DNA of 64,000 bases from an uncultured Clostridium sp. Its GTDB lineage: Bacteria > Bacillota > Clostridia > Oscillospirales > Acutalibacteraceae. The notes below the pieces were generated by a model. The model made no database searches and was not told where the DNA came from. It saw nothing but the letters and a program-made list of their open reading frames with translations. A program made the position numbers and the translations under genes. The DNA lies in contig CATZNW010000011.1 in assembly GCA_958422185.1 (NCBI GenBank), forward strand, positions 1 through 64,000, read 5' to 3'. Below are positions 9,081 to 17,648 of this stretch, piece by piece. The stretch's first letter is position 1, and each line of letters begins with the position of its first letter.

Positions 9081-9110
9081 GATATATGACATGCTGTTTT
9101 CAAATATTAC
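9081..9110 (-). promoter_or_regulatory. Sigma-E-type promoter of the spoIIIA operon
   Basis: Read on the minus strand, GTAATATT (9110-9103) matches the sigma-E -35 consensus GKMATAWW fully. It is followed by a 14-base spacer and CATATATC (9088-9081), which agrees with the -10 consensus CATACAHT at most positions. Sigma-E control of spoIIIA is known in Bacillus and Clostridia. The predicted transcript would begin only about 8-11 bases before the start codon. Confidence 0.7.
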
Positions 9111-9121
9111 GATTTCTTTTA

Positions 9122-9150
9122 TTGAACAATCCCAAAGTATATGATATATT
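9122..9150 (+). promoter_or_regulatory. Sigma-A-type promoter for the YfhO-like gene
   Basis: TTGAAC (9122-9127), a 17-base spacer and TATATT (9145-9150) lie 24 bases upstream of the ATG at 9175, which itself has a GGGAGGAA ribosome-binding site. It is divergent from the spoIIIA promoter. Confidence 0.55.
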
Positions 9151-9174
9151 ATAAATATAAGCGGGAGGAAACTT

Positions 9175-12100
9175 ATGGATATAACAGTGAGCAGTAAAAA
9201 ACGCTATACAAATGCGTTTATGAACGGCGAGACCGTAAATTATGTATTGTCATTTTCATTTTCTTTTTTCATCCTTATAGCTGTAAAACAGCTTTTGAAA
9301 ACCTTTTTAGGGCTCGATACTGCCGTTTCATGCGCAGTCGGATTCGCAGCGGCGGAAATCATCCTGTTTATTTTGCAGAAATTCTTTGTTTACAGGAACA
9401 ACGCATTAAACACCACCGTAAAACAGGTGCTATATTCTGTTATCAATGCGGGCTTGCATCTGGGTATATATGCCGCAATATCCCCTCTTGTCAAAAGGAT
9501 CGGCCTTTATGATCACACCGCTTGGCTTGCGGTATTTCTATTTATACTGATACTGGATTATCCCGTTTCAAGAATACTGATCTTTGACTGCGCCGAACCG
9601 GCGAACAGATTTAAAAACGGCCGGATCTACAAACGCTTTTTTGCTAACAGATTTGTTATACTGTCCATGGCGGTCGCCCTCGTTTTAATGCTTTTTATAC
9701 TGCTTATATTCCATTGCTTTCCTTTCGGCGATGTAACGGTTTTAAGAATGGATCTGTATCATCAGTACGGACCTCTTTTTGTTGAGCTGTTCGACAGGGT
9801 GACCGGAGGAGAAAGTTTTATTTACAGTTGGACCTCAGGCGGAGGCTCAAGTTTTCTGGGCAATTATTTCAACTATCTTTCCAGCCCGTTTTCAGCTATC
9901 ATATTTCTATTTGACAGAAACGAGATGCCGTTCGCGATCACAACGATCGTTACCGTGAAATGCGTTCTGAGCGCCGGAACCTTTACCTATTATTTAAAAA
10001 GAAGTCTTAACAGACACTCCCCGGCAACAGCCGTTTTCGGCGTGTTTTATGCTTTTTCCGCCTATTTTCTCGCTTATTTCTGGAACGTTATGTGGCTGGA
10101 CGGAATGCTGGCCCTGCCTATACTTGCCCTTGGTATTGAAACACTCGTTGACCGAGGAAAAGGGTCACTGTATCTTTGTACTCTAATATACATTTTTTAT
10201 ACGTCATATTATATCGGGTACATGTGCTGTATCTTTTCAGTTATTTATTTTATAGCATATTTTTTCATAACCAAAGATCAGTCAAAATTTGCGGACGGAT
10301 ATATGCCTGCTGAAACACAGAGCAGAATCAAAGATTTCCTGCATTTGAGATTCATAAACAGAGGCCTGAAATTCGCTTTAAACTCTTTACTTGCCGGGCT
10401 TCTCTGTGCGTTCTTTCTGCTCCCTGTTTATGTTATCCTTACCGGGAGCAGCGCCACATCAGACAGCTCTCCGGAGGCTGTTGAATCATATTTTACTCTT
10501 TTTGATTTTATAGAATCTCATTTCGCGGCGCTTGAAACGACCGTCCGTTCAAGCGGCAGCGATGTTTTGCCGAATGTTTATACGTCTGTGCTAACGATTA
10601 TTCTTGTGCCGCTGTATATGATAAATCCGAAAATCCGATTCAGGGAAAAATGCGTTTATGTTGTTCTGATAGCGTTATTTCTGCTTTCATTCAACAATAA
10701 TTACGTCAATTTCTTCTGGCACGCTTTTCATTTCCCGAACGATCTGCCATACCGGTTTTCATTTATGTATTCCTTTATACTGCTGACCGTTGCCTTTAAA
10801 GGGCTTATGCATATCAATGGTATAAAGACGAAGGAAATTTTCATCACCGGCCTGATCTGGCTTGCATTCATTGCGGCAACAAGTGAAATGCAGACTGAAA
10901 AGATGAGTGATGCAACAATATATATAACGCTTGCTTTTGTTCTTATCTATTCAGGAATGCTTGTTATCGTCAGAAAGAAAAGCCTTTCAAAACTTATTGC
11001 CGGCATTTTAATAACGGCACTTGCGTTCTGTGAAGTTGTAATATCCGATCCAAAAGCATTTTCGTTCAATCAATCACAAAGCGCCTATACAGGCAATTAT
11101 GCAACTTATACGGAAGCCGTAGAATATATAGAAAAAAACGACGATTCCGATTTCAGGACGGAACTTTGCTCTCTTAACACAAGGATGGATTCCTGCCTTT
11201 ACGGCTATAACGGAATGAGCATATTCTCCTCAATGGCGTATGAAGATTACTCGGGTCTGCAATACAGTCTGGGTATGTTCGGAAACAGGATCAACAGCTA
11301 CACATATAACACGCAGACGCCTGTATACAACATGATGTACAATATCAAGTACCTTATTTACAGGGCTGAGGAGACAAGACCGTCGACCGAGCTGTACACA
11401 AAGTATTATGAGACGAGTAACGGTGAAGCAACAGTTTATCAGAACGATTATTTTCTTCCCAAAGCCTTTTGCGTCAGTGAACAACTGAATGCCTGGAACA
11501 CTGCCGAGGGCAGTCCTTTTGAAGTTCAGGAAAACTTCTTTTCACTTGCAACCGGATACTCCGGAGTATTTACACCGGTCAATTATGAAGAAACAAATTA
11601 TACGGGCATGAGCGGAGAAACCTTTGATGAAGAAGGTCTGCACTGGATAGAGAAAACAGAAAACACATCCTACTCTGAAACGGCAGTGACCATTTCTACA
11701 CAGACAAACGGCAATCTCTATCTTTATGTCAGTGCAGGAGATCTGACTGATATAAGCGTTCTTCATAATGAGGATTCGCACGCATATAATATTGAAACTC
11801 CTTATATAATCGATCTTGGGTATTTTGATGCCGGCGAGGCTTTAACTGTTTCTCTTGACTGCGCGCCGCTTGAGATCGGAGACGAAAACGTTGCGTTCTA
11901 CGCATACAGCATCAATAAAGATATTCTTGATTTAGGATACGCTGAGCTCGGAAAGGGGGCAATGCAGGTCACGGAGCATACGGATACCAGGCTTGCGGGA
12001 ACAGTAAATGCCGAAGAAAACTGCATCTTATATTCCTCAATTCCGTACGATGAGAGCTGGAGCGTATATATTGACGGACAAAAAGCTCAAACATTTAAGA

Positions 12101-12285
12101 TCGGCGATTGCCAGCTGGGAGTTATGATAAAGCCCGGCGAGCACACCGTTGAATATGTTTACAGACCGAAAATGCTGGTTGCCGGCACCGCGATCAGTGC
12201 TGCAGCGCTGCTTGTTACGGCGGCGGTCTCGGTTGCAAAATTGACAAAATCAAAAAAGAAAAAGCAATTCATGACAAATTTGTAA
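9175..12285 (+). CDS. YfhO-family membrane protein with an N-terminal GtrA-like domain
   Basis: A 1036-residue polytopic membrane protein. From about residue 160 it matches the YfhO family (GT-C-like fold, linked in Gram-positives to glycosylation of lipoteichoic or other envelope polymers). It has the early extracytoplasmic loop FPFGDVTVLRMDLYHQYGP, the SGGGSSFLGNYFNYLSSP segment, about ten further membrane helices, a long extracytoplasmic C-terminal domain (about residues 630-1000), and a last helix followed by a Lys-rich tail. Residues 1-145 contain four membrane helices with FILQKFFVYR and YPVSRILIFD, resembling the repeated helix ends of GtrA flippase-like proteins. That would be a fusion of a lipid-linked sugar flippase-type module to the transferase. 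Substrate unknown. Confidence 0.8.
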   Translation: MDITVSSKKRYTNAFMNGETVNYVLSFSFSFFILIAVKQLLKTFLGLDTAVSCAVGFAAAEIILFILQKFFVYRNNALNTTVKQVLYSVINAGLHLGIYAAISPLVKRIGLYDHTAWLAVFLFILILDYPVSRILIFDCAEPANRFKNGRIYKRFFANRFVILSMAVALVLMLFILLIFHCFPFGDVTVLRMDLYHQYGPLFVELFDRVTGGESFIYSWTSGGGSSFLGNYFNYLSSPFSAIIFLFDRNEMPFAITTIVTVKCVLSAGTFTYYLKRSLNRHSPATAVFGVFYAFSAYFLAYFWNVMWLDGMLALPILALGIETLVDRGKGSLYLCTLIYIFYTSYYIGYMCCIFSVIYFIAYFFITKDQSKFADGYMPAETQSRIKDFLHLRFINRGLKFALNSLLAGLLCAFFLLPVYVILTGSSATSDSSPEAVESYFTLFDFIESHFAALETTVRSSGSDVLPNVYTSVLTIILVPLYMINPKIRFREKCVYVVLIALFLLSFNNNYVNFFWHAFHFPNDLPYRFSFMYSFILLTVAFKGLMHINGIKTKEIFITGLIWLAFIAATSEMQTEKMSDATIYITLAFVLIYSGMLVIVRKKSLSKLIAGILITALAFCEVVISDPKAFSFNQSQSAYTGNYATYTEAVEYIEKNDDSDFRTELCSLNTRMDSCLYGYNGMSIFSSMAYEDYSGLQYSLGMFGNRINSYTYNTQTPVYNMMYNIKYLIYRAEETRPSTELYTKYYETSNGEATVYQNDYFLPKAFCVSEQLNAWNTAEGSPFEVQENFFSLATGYSGVFTPVNYEETNYTGMSGETFDEEGLHWIEKTENTSYSETAVTISTQTNGNLYLYVSAGDLTDISVLHNEDSHAYNIETPYIIDLGYFDAGEALTVSLDCAPLEIGDENVAFYAYSINKDILDLGYAELGKGAMQVTEHTDTRLAGTVNAEENCILYSSIPYDESWSVYIDGQKAQTFKIGDCQLGVMIKPGEHTVEYVYRPKMLVAGTAISAAALLVTAAVSVAKLTKSKKKKQFMTNL

Positions 12286-12302
12286 AAAGTTAAAAATCTG
12301 TG

Positions 12303-12331
12303 TTTACAACAAATTAATTATGTTGTAAAAT
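12303..12331 (+). promoter_or_regulatory. Sigma-A promoter of the PRPP synthetase gene
   Basis: TTTACA (12303-12308), a 17-base spacer and TAAAAT (12326-12331). The transcript would carry a leader of about 70 bases before the ATG at 12408, which has a GAAGGAG ribosome-binding site. Confidence 0.65.
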
Positions 12332-12407
12332 ACCACCGTGAAAGCAAACCGGGCAGATTTTTAGCGCTCTGTCCCGATGCTTCAAACGGAAAAGAAGGAG
12401 AAGCAAA

Positions 12408-13583
12408 ATGGCAAGATTAACAGCTCAGAATGTAGAAACTATACCCTACGGACCGCTTGGAATCATAGCGATGCCCGGATGCGAGGCATTTGCCGCAAAG
12501 GTTGACAAATACCTTGTAGAATGGCGCAAAACACAGGCGCTTGAGCATCAGGGATCGATCGCGTTTTACGGTTATCAAAGGGAAACATACAAGATAGATA
12601 TTTCCAACCCCCGTTTCGGGAGCGGTGAGGGAAAGGCTGTAATTAACGAGACCGTGCGCGGATACGACCTTTATATCGTTACGGACTGCTTTAATTACAG
12701 TGTTACATACAAGATGTACGGAATGACCGTACCGAAATCTCCGGACGACCATTATGCGGATCTTAAAAGAGTAATATCAGCAGCATCATCCAAAGCCAAA
12801 AGAATTTCTGTTATCATGCCAATGTTATATGAGGGCCGCCAGCATAAGCGTTCCAGCAGAGAATCGCTTGACTGCGCAATGGCGCTCCAGGAGCTTGTAA
12901 ACCTGGGTGTTGAAAACATAATCACCTTTGACGCCCATGATCAAAGAGTTCAAAACGCAATACCGCATAAATCATTTGAAAACGTTATGCCCACCTATCA
13001 GATGATCAAGGCGATCGTGAACACCGTAGATGATCTGAATGTTGACAAAGATCATCTTATGATCATCTCTCCGGATGAAGGCGCTATGAACAGGTGCATT
13101 TACTTTGCGACTCAGCTTGGTGTAAATCTGGGCATGTTTTACAAAAGAAGGGATTACACCAAAGTTGTTAACGGAAGGAATCCCATCGTAGAACATCAGT
13201 ATCTCGGCGATTCTGTAAAGGGTAAAGATATAATCATAGTAGACGACATGATCTCTTCCGGCGAATCCATGCTTGAAGTTGCAAGCAAGCTTAAAGATCT
13301 TGGAGCTGCAAGAATCTTTGTATGCACTACATTCGGTCTGTTTGCAAACGGTCTTGACGTATTTGACGAAGCTTACAAAAACGGAGTATTTGAAAAGGTA
13401 TTTACAACAAACGGCGTTTATCAGACTCCGCAGCTTTTGGAAAGAGAATGGTATCAGTCTGTTGAGCTTTCAAAGTACGTTGCTTACTTTTTAGACACGC
13501 TCAACCACGATCTTTCCGTTTCCACCCTGCTTGACTCCTCCGGAAAGATAGATGCCCTTTTAAGAAGAAAAGGCCTAAAGTAA
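12408..13583 (+). CDS. prs: Ribose-phosphate pyrophosphokinase (PRPP synthetase, long form)
   Basis: Makes 5-phosphoribosyl-1-diphosphate from ribose 5-phosphate and ATP for nucleotide, His and Trp synthesis. The 391-residue product is longer than the usual 310-320 residues and is divergent. The PRPP-binding loop DIIIVDDMISSGES is clear at about residues 271-284, and ENIITFDAHDQRVQNA corresponds to the conserved region before the flexible loop. Such extended forms are known in Clostridia. It is transcribed alone or with the next gene. Confidence 0.88.
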   Translation: MARLTAQNVETIPYGPLGIIAMPGCEAFAAKVDKYLVEWRKTQALEHQGSIAFYGYQRETYKIDISNPRFGSGEGKAVINETVRGYDLYIVTDCFNYSVTYKMYGMTVPKSPDDHYADLKRVISAASSKAKRISVIMPMLYEGRQHKRSSRESLDCAMALQELVNLGVENIITFDAHDQRVQNAIPHKSFENVMPTYQMIKAIVNTVDDLNVDKDHLMIISPDEGAMNRCIYFATQLGVNLGMFYKRRDYTKVVNGRNPIVEHQYLGDSVKGKDIIIVDDMISSGESMLEVASKLKDLGAARIFVCTTFGLFANGLDVFDEAYKNGVFEKVFTTNGVYQTPQLLEREWYQSVELSKYVAYFLDTLNHDLSVSTLLDSSGKIDALLRRKGLK

Positions 13584-13601
13584 TTACCGGAAAGCAGTTC
13601 A

Positions 13602-13629
13602 GTTGATTTATTTGATCACATAAATCAAC
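13602..13629. repeat. Inverted repeat between prs and the next gene
   Basis: GTTGATTTAT (13602-13611) pairs with ATAAATCAAC (13620-13629), a perfect 10-bp stem with an 8-base loop. No strong T-run follows, so it may be a weak terminator, an RNA-processing hairpin or an operator. Confidence 0.5.
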
Positions 13630-13685
13630 ACATTGTTTTCATATAAATTATAAAACAGGCAAATATTTATAAAGGAATGAGCAGT

Positions 13686-14369
13686 ATGAGCAAAAATGAT
13701 TTTGATGAAAAAGACCTTATGAAGGATATTGACGAATTAGGTACAGATAACAGCAGCAATGTCTCTGAGCTGCCTGCTGAAGATACAGCTGAAAGTGATG
13801 TCCAGCCGGCGCAGCCCGATGCTAAAGCAAAAAAAAGCAGAAAAGTATTCACAACCAAACAAGTTGTTCTTATGGTGGTCATTGCCGTTTTGGCTGTGCT
13901 TGCAGTAGGTACGGTGGTTATATGTGCCGTTGCGAACATAAATCCTGTTTCTTATATTGCAGGAGAAGTCAACAAAGATAATCTTGTCAATAAATGGCAA
14001 AGTCAAAGCGCGCCCGGTCTTTCTGCTTACGAATTTTTTGAAGACGGCACTTATACCTCTTATTTATCGACCTATTCCTTCGACGGTGAATATGAGGTTG
14101 AAGGTGATAAACTGATCCTGAAGAATCCGAATTCAAATCAGAATGTTATTTATAAATATTCAATCGTAGGGAACACCCTGACTCTGACGCTTACGGATTC
14201 CAACGGAACAGAAATGGAAGACCGAGAACCAAATAAATTTGACCGCGTTGATTCGCTGAACCAGAAGTCGATTCAGGACATGATCGATGAATACCGTGCT
14301 TCCGTTTCAGAGGAAAACACGCAGGAAACAGAAAGCAGTACGGCAGACACAACAGCTGCGGCCCAATAA
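13686..14369 (+). CDS. Membrane-anchored protein with a small extracytoplasmic beta domain (unknown role)
   Basis: A 227-residue protein not recognised as a named family member. It has an acidic cytoplasmic N-terminus (residues 1-50), one membrane helix (about residues 58-82) and an extracytoplasmic beta-rich domain (about residues 95-185) whose alternating pattern (YEFFEDGTYTSY, FDGEYEVEGDKLIL, YKYSIVGNTLTLTL) resembles the DUF5640/lipocalin-like repeats common in gut Clostridia. It ends with a Ser/Thr/Glu-rich tail. The ATG at 13686 is preferred over the one at 13677 because AAAGGA lies 9 bases before it. A terminator follows directly. Confidence 0.75.
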   Translation: MSKNDFDEKDLMKDIDELGTDNSSNVSELPAEDTAESDVQPAQPDAKAKKSRKVFTTKQVVLMVVIAVLAVLAVGTVVICAVANINPVSYIAGEVNKDNLVNKWQSQSAPGLSAYEFFEDGTYTSYLSTYSFDGEYEVEGDKLILKNPNSNQNVIYKYSIVGNTLTLTLTDSNGTEMEDREPNKFDRVDSLNQKSIQDMIDEYRASVSEENTQETESSTADTTAAAQ

Positions 14370-14374
14370 TATTT

Positions 14375-14410
14375 AATGCTCCGCACGGAAAGAACGCGCG
14401 GAGCATTTTT
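14375..14410 (+). terminator. Rho-independent terminator
   Basis: AATGCTCCGC (14375-14384) pairs with GCGGAGCATT (14398-14407) and runs into a T stretch. It ends the unit containing the membrane-anchored protein. Confidence 0.85.
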
Positions 14411-14437
14411 ATATTTACTTATTTATATATAAAATAC

Positions 14438-14466
14438 TTGACATTCATACTCTCCTGTGATATTAT
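14438..14466 (+). promoter_or_regulatory. Promoter of the tRNA-Ser gene
   Basis: Consensus TTGACA (14438-14443), a 17-base spacer and TATTAT (14461-14466), 15 bases before the mature tRNA 5' end. Confidence 0.7.
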
Positions 14467-14480
14467 AATCCAGTCAATAG

Positions 14481-14568
14481 GGAGAGGTATCGAAGCGGTC
14501 ATAACGAGGCGGTCTTGAAAACCGTTTGGCCAAAAGCCACATGGGTTCGAATCCCATCCTCTCCGCCA
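14481..14568 (+). tRNA. tRNA-Ser (anticodon UGA)
   Basis: Acceptor stem GGAGAGG (14481-14487) pairs with CCTCTCC (14558-14564), followed by discriminator G and an encoded CCA (14566-14568). The anticodon loop CTTGAAA places TGA at 14516-14518. There is a long class II variable arm typical of tRNA-Ser, and a T arm ATGGG/CCCAT with GTTCGAA. It lies at the junction between the conserved core and the glycan-utilisation region. Confidence 0.95.
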
Positions 14569-14570
14569 CA

Positions 14571-14600
14571 AAAGCAGCAGACTTGATCTGCTGCTTTTTT
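14571..14600 (+). terminator. Terminator of tRNA-Ser
   Basis: AAAGCAGCAGA (14571-14581) pairs with TCTGCTGCTTT (14587-14597), followed by T residues. Confidence 0.88.
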
Positions 14601-14613
14601 ATATCCAATCATA

Positions 14614-14646
14614 CATAAAAAGAAAAGGGCGGTATACCGCCCTTTT
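14614..14646 (-). terminator. Terminator of the eight-gene leftward operon
   Basis: A near-perfect palindrome (AAAAGGGCGG at about 14623 pairing with CCGCCCTTTT to 14646) followed on the minus strand by a U-rich run (complement of 14614-14626). It closes the transcript that begins near 27.07 kb. Confidence 0.82.
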
Positions 14647-14661
14647 GATAATTACGTATGA

Positions 14662-15708
14662 TCATTTTTCTTTGCAAACGGTTACCGAATTCTGCCCTCT
14701 GTGGCGAATGACTGACTGTGTTGTGAAGGAACCGTCCTCTTTTACGTTTATAAGCTTACCGCCCCTAAAAGGTACAACATATATGTTATGATCACATGAA
14801 AGGCCGTATGTAAGACGTATACCCTTATATTCAACGGAATAATTATTCATATGATCATGACCGACAAACACGCCTTTTGTGGAGCCGAGCTCAAGCATCG
14901 TTTCAAACATCCGGTCATCGACCGCCGGAGAGCCTTCTTTTTCAAAGCGATACCCCCATAAGCGGTTTGGCGTACCTTTCGCCTCATCATATGCGGTTGT
15001 AAATTCCTGCATGGGAACATGGAAAAAAGCAAGAGAAGGAACGACCTTGGATTCATCTCCGTTTACTTCTTTGGCTATTGTTTTAACTGTGTTTTTATAC
15101 CACTCTATCTGATTTTCATGAAAATGGTCATAGCCGCCGTTTTTCTCATCATAACTGTGTGAATCCATAAATATTAGTGAAGTCAGCACATTGCCGTCTT
15201 TATCCTGAATATTGTAGTAATAATTGCCCGTGCCGTCCACATTTTCATCGCCTGCTTCGTAGATGCAGTATTCAAGCGACTCAAGATAATCGCTCAAAGT
15301 CTGCCTGTCAGCGATCTTTTCCGGATCCAGCGTTTCACCGGGTTCATATGCTATATCAAGCCCCTCGTGGTTTCCGAAGGTGAAAGCCCACGGGATCCTA
15401 AAACCTTCCATAAATGTGCAAAAACTTTTAAAAGCCGTAAAGTTTTCTTTCTCACTGGTTATATCGCCTGTTACTGCTATCATATCCGGCTTTGTTGTTT
15501 CGATCATTTCAGTGATCGTTTTATATGCCTTGGCGTCTTTTTTTTCGTCATTCAGAATATGTGTGTCCGTAACCTGCAGAATAGTGAACGCCGTATCCTC
15601 CGCACGCGTATAATCCTTACCGTAAAATGTTACTGCCAATGTAGCCGCACCCCCGATAACAGCAAGACAAGCCAAGATGCCTACAAAAATTTTCAAACTT
15701 TTTTTCAA
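14662..15708 (-). CDS. Exported calcineurin-like metallophosphoesterase (copy 1)
   Basis: A 348-residue metallophosphoesterase with an N-terminal signal or anchor helix (about residues 5-28). Metal-binding motifs appear in family order: VTDTH, VTGDI, FGNHE and FVGHDHMNN. Substrate unknown; the family covers phosphomonoesters and diesters. The start is a TTG at 15708 behind a strong GGGAGGGGG site. It is the last gene of the operon from 27046. Two paralogues (at 22743 and 39780) also sit with glycan enzymes, which suggests a shared role on phosphorylated glycans or teichoic-acid-like polymers. That role is inference. Confidence 0.85.
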   Translation of the reverse strand: MKKSLKIFVGILACLAVIGGAATLAVTFYGKDYTRAEDTAFTILQVTDTHILNDEKKDAKAYKTITEMIETTKPDMIAVTGDITSEKENFTAFKSFCTFMEGFRIPWAFTFGNHEGLDIAYEPGETLDPEKIADRQTLSDYLESLEYCIYEAGDENVDGTGNYYYNIQDKDGNVLTSLIFMDSHSYDEKNGGYDHFHENQIEWYKNTVKTIAKEVNGDESKVVPSLAFFHVPMQEFTTAYDEAKGTPNRLWGYRFEKEGSPAVDDRMFETMLELGSTKGVFVGHDHMNNYSVEYKGIRLTYGLSCDHNIYVVPFRGGKLINVKEDGSFTTQSVIRHRGQNSVTVCKEK

Positions 15709-15728
15709 AAGAAATACCCCCTCCCGAT

Positions 15729-17648
15729 TTAATGCTTTTTATCCGCAGAAAAATCCGCAACGATAAAATCAAATTTTTCCGGCACAATAATCTCATTATA
15801 GCTTTCATTGTATAGCTTTACTCTTATTGAGCGGTAAAGATCATCAAGAAAACGGTCACCTTCTCTGGCATCCAGCAGAACAAGTCCGTTTTTTTCATTA
15901 AGTATCTCCTCAGCGTGCCCGGCATTCCCACTTTTTAAATAGGCGGCTGAAAGATACATCTGAATTCTTGGGATCTCCTTTATTGAATCATCCAGTAAAG
16001 CATATTCACCGATCAGTTCATCATAGGCATTTGCCCTTAGAAGCAGCGAAAAAATGCTTTCAGCAAGACAATAACTGCTTTTATTTAAACGCAAACATCT
16101 TTTTGCAAAATAAACACATTCCGGATAACTGAGCTGATAAAGAATATGTGCATGCAGATGACTGTTGAACTCATTATTCTCAAGTATTAAACTGCGTTCG
16201 CAGTATCGTTTCGAAAGTTCAAATTCTCTTTTATCATACGCTAGCAGTGCAAGCTGATATGAAACGTTCCAGTTAACGGAATCTTTATGATTCAGAAGAA
16301 ACCGTTCCATTCTTTTACCGTAAGCAAATGTCTGCGGATTTGCCGTTTTATTGCCGTTAAGCATGGATATCCAATCACTTACGTCACGACTTTCAAAAAA
16401 TTCAAGCTGGGCCGGGATCCTGCCGCCGAGCAAGGCGTTTAAATAACCGAATCCGCTGCCTTTTAATATAACCTTACCTTTCTGAAGACTTATGTCTTTT
16501 ATAAATCCGGACAAACGTCTGTCGAGTTCTTTGCTGCCGCCGAATGAACCGATCTGTGCTTTAACTGCGTTTACAAGCTCATCATAACTTCCCTCTACCT
16601 TTGCGGCCGGAATATCCGCCAGAGTATAGCATTCGGAGAATTCCCAGGTGCACTTAGGCGGCATAGGTATACACTCGTATTGCGTTTTACCCAGTCCTGC
16701 CTGTATCTCAACATAATCTCCGGCATGATCGGTAAGCATTCTCTGCCAGTGGAAAGAACCTTTTCTGTGGCCCCACGAAAAGAGTTTTCTGCCCTTCAAG
16801 TTGGAAGTGGAGAACTGAAGGAGGCCGAAACCGTCACGGTCTACATTGGCAATAAATTTTTCCTCTTCCTGAGGAATATCATAAAAATAATCAATAGTAT
16901 TGGGAATATTTTCCGGGTAAGAAACATCGATCCCGTTATCAAACGGAATCGAAGATTTTTTTATACCCATTCCGTCCGAATTGTTATAGGCACTATCGGC
17001 GCAAACCACGACCCTGCCGCCGCTGTATTCCGGTGTTGCCATGTTGCTCCACCAATACATGGGCACAACTTCATCATTTGGATTGTCGACCCTGACAGCA
17101 GTCAACAAACTATTATTTTCAAGCCAGAAATCGATCTGATAGTAAATGCAGCGTACTCTTTCAAATTCATAAAAACGCAGCACATCCTCACCGTTTCTGC
17201 CCTTTACAAACGCGCAATACATCTGTGAACATGTGAAAGGCGAATGCCCGATAACACCGCAGTTCCACTCAACGCCGCCGGAAAACCATGCATTCCTAAT
17301 GCTGAGATTTCTGAACCGGATCACATCATTTGTATAGAGAACATCCTTTTGTTTGGTTTTATCATAAAGTTTCCAGAGCCTTCCGCCGTATTCGGGCAGA
17401 AATTCTGCATATAAAAAGTCATTTTCCAAAACGGCAACAGTAATCTCCTGCTCCGTTTCATCCGCGTAAGCATTCTGCTGAGTATACGGATAAGAGGTTT
17501 CACGCCATCCGTAATCAATAAAAAGTCCCTCATAGCTATCAATATCCGATTTTGCTCTATGAGGCTCTTTTTCAAGTGAAAGATGCGGCAAATTGCAGTT
17601 TTGCGTTAAAGATGATATGCGATATTTCCTTTTTTCAAGCCTTGGCAT
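15729..17648 (-). CDS. DUF5107-like protein with helical repeats
   Basis: A 639-residue protein whose N-terminal half (about residues 60-320) matches the 1075-residue protein of the same operon in the motifs YGGRLWKLYDKT and AWFSGGVEWN. This is the DUF5107-type beta-sandwich, resembling galactose-mutarotase-like folds seen in carbohydrate enzymes. The C-terminal half is helical with TPR-like periodicity (ELSKRYCERSLILEN, AEEILNEKNG). No signal peptide is seen, so it is probably cytosolic. The start at 17648 overlaps the upstream gene by 14 bases and has AAGGAG 8 bases before it. Reaction unknown. Confidence 0.75.
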   Translation of the reverse strand: MPRLEKRKYRISSLTQNCNLPHLSLEKEPHRAKSDIDSYEGLFIDYGWRETSYPYTQQNAYADETEQEITVAVLENDFLYAEFLPEYGGRLWKLYDKTKQKDVLYTNDVIRFRNLSIRNAWFSGGVEWNCGVIGHSPFTCSQMYCAFVKGRNGEDVLRFYEFERVRCIYYQIDFWLENNSLLTAVRVDNPNDEVVPMYWWSNMATPEYSGGRVVVCADSAYNNSDGMGIKKSSIPFDNGIDVSYPENIPNTIDYFYDIPQEEEKFIANVDRDGFGLLQFSTSNLKGRKLFSWGHRKGSFHWQRMLTDHAGDYVEIQAGLGKTQYECIPMPPKCTWEFSECYTLADIPAAKVEGSYDELVNAVKAQIGSFGGSKELDRRLSGFIKDISLQKGKVILKGSGFGYLNALLGGRIPAQLEFFESRDVSDWISMLNGNKTANPQTFAYGKRMERFLLNHKDSVNWNVSYQLALLAYDKREFELSKRYCERSLILENNEFNSHLHAHILYQLSYPECVYFAKRCLRLNKSSYCLAESIFSLLLRANAYDELIGEYALLDDSIKEIPRIQMYLSAAYLKSGNAGHAEEILNEKNGLVLLDAREGDRFLDDLYRSIRVKLYNESYNEIIVPEKFDFIVADFSADKKH

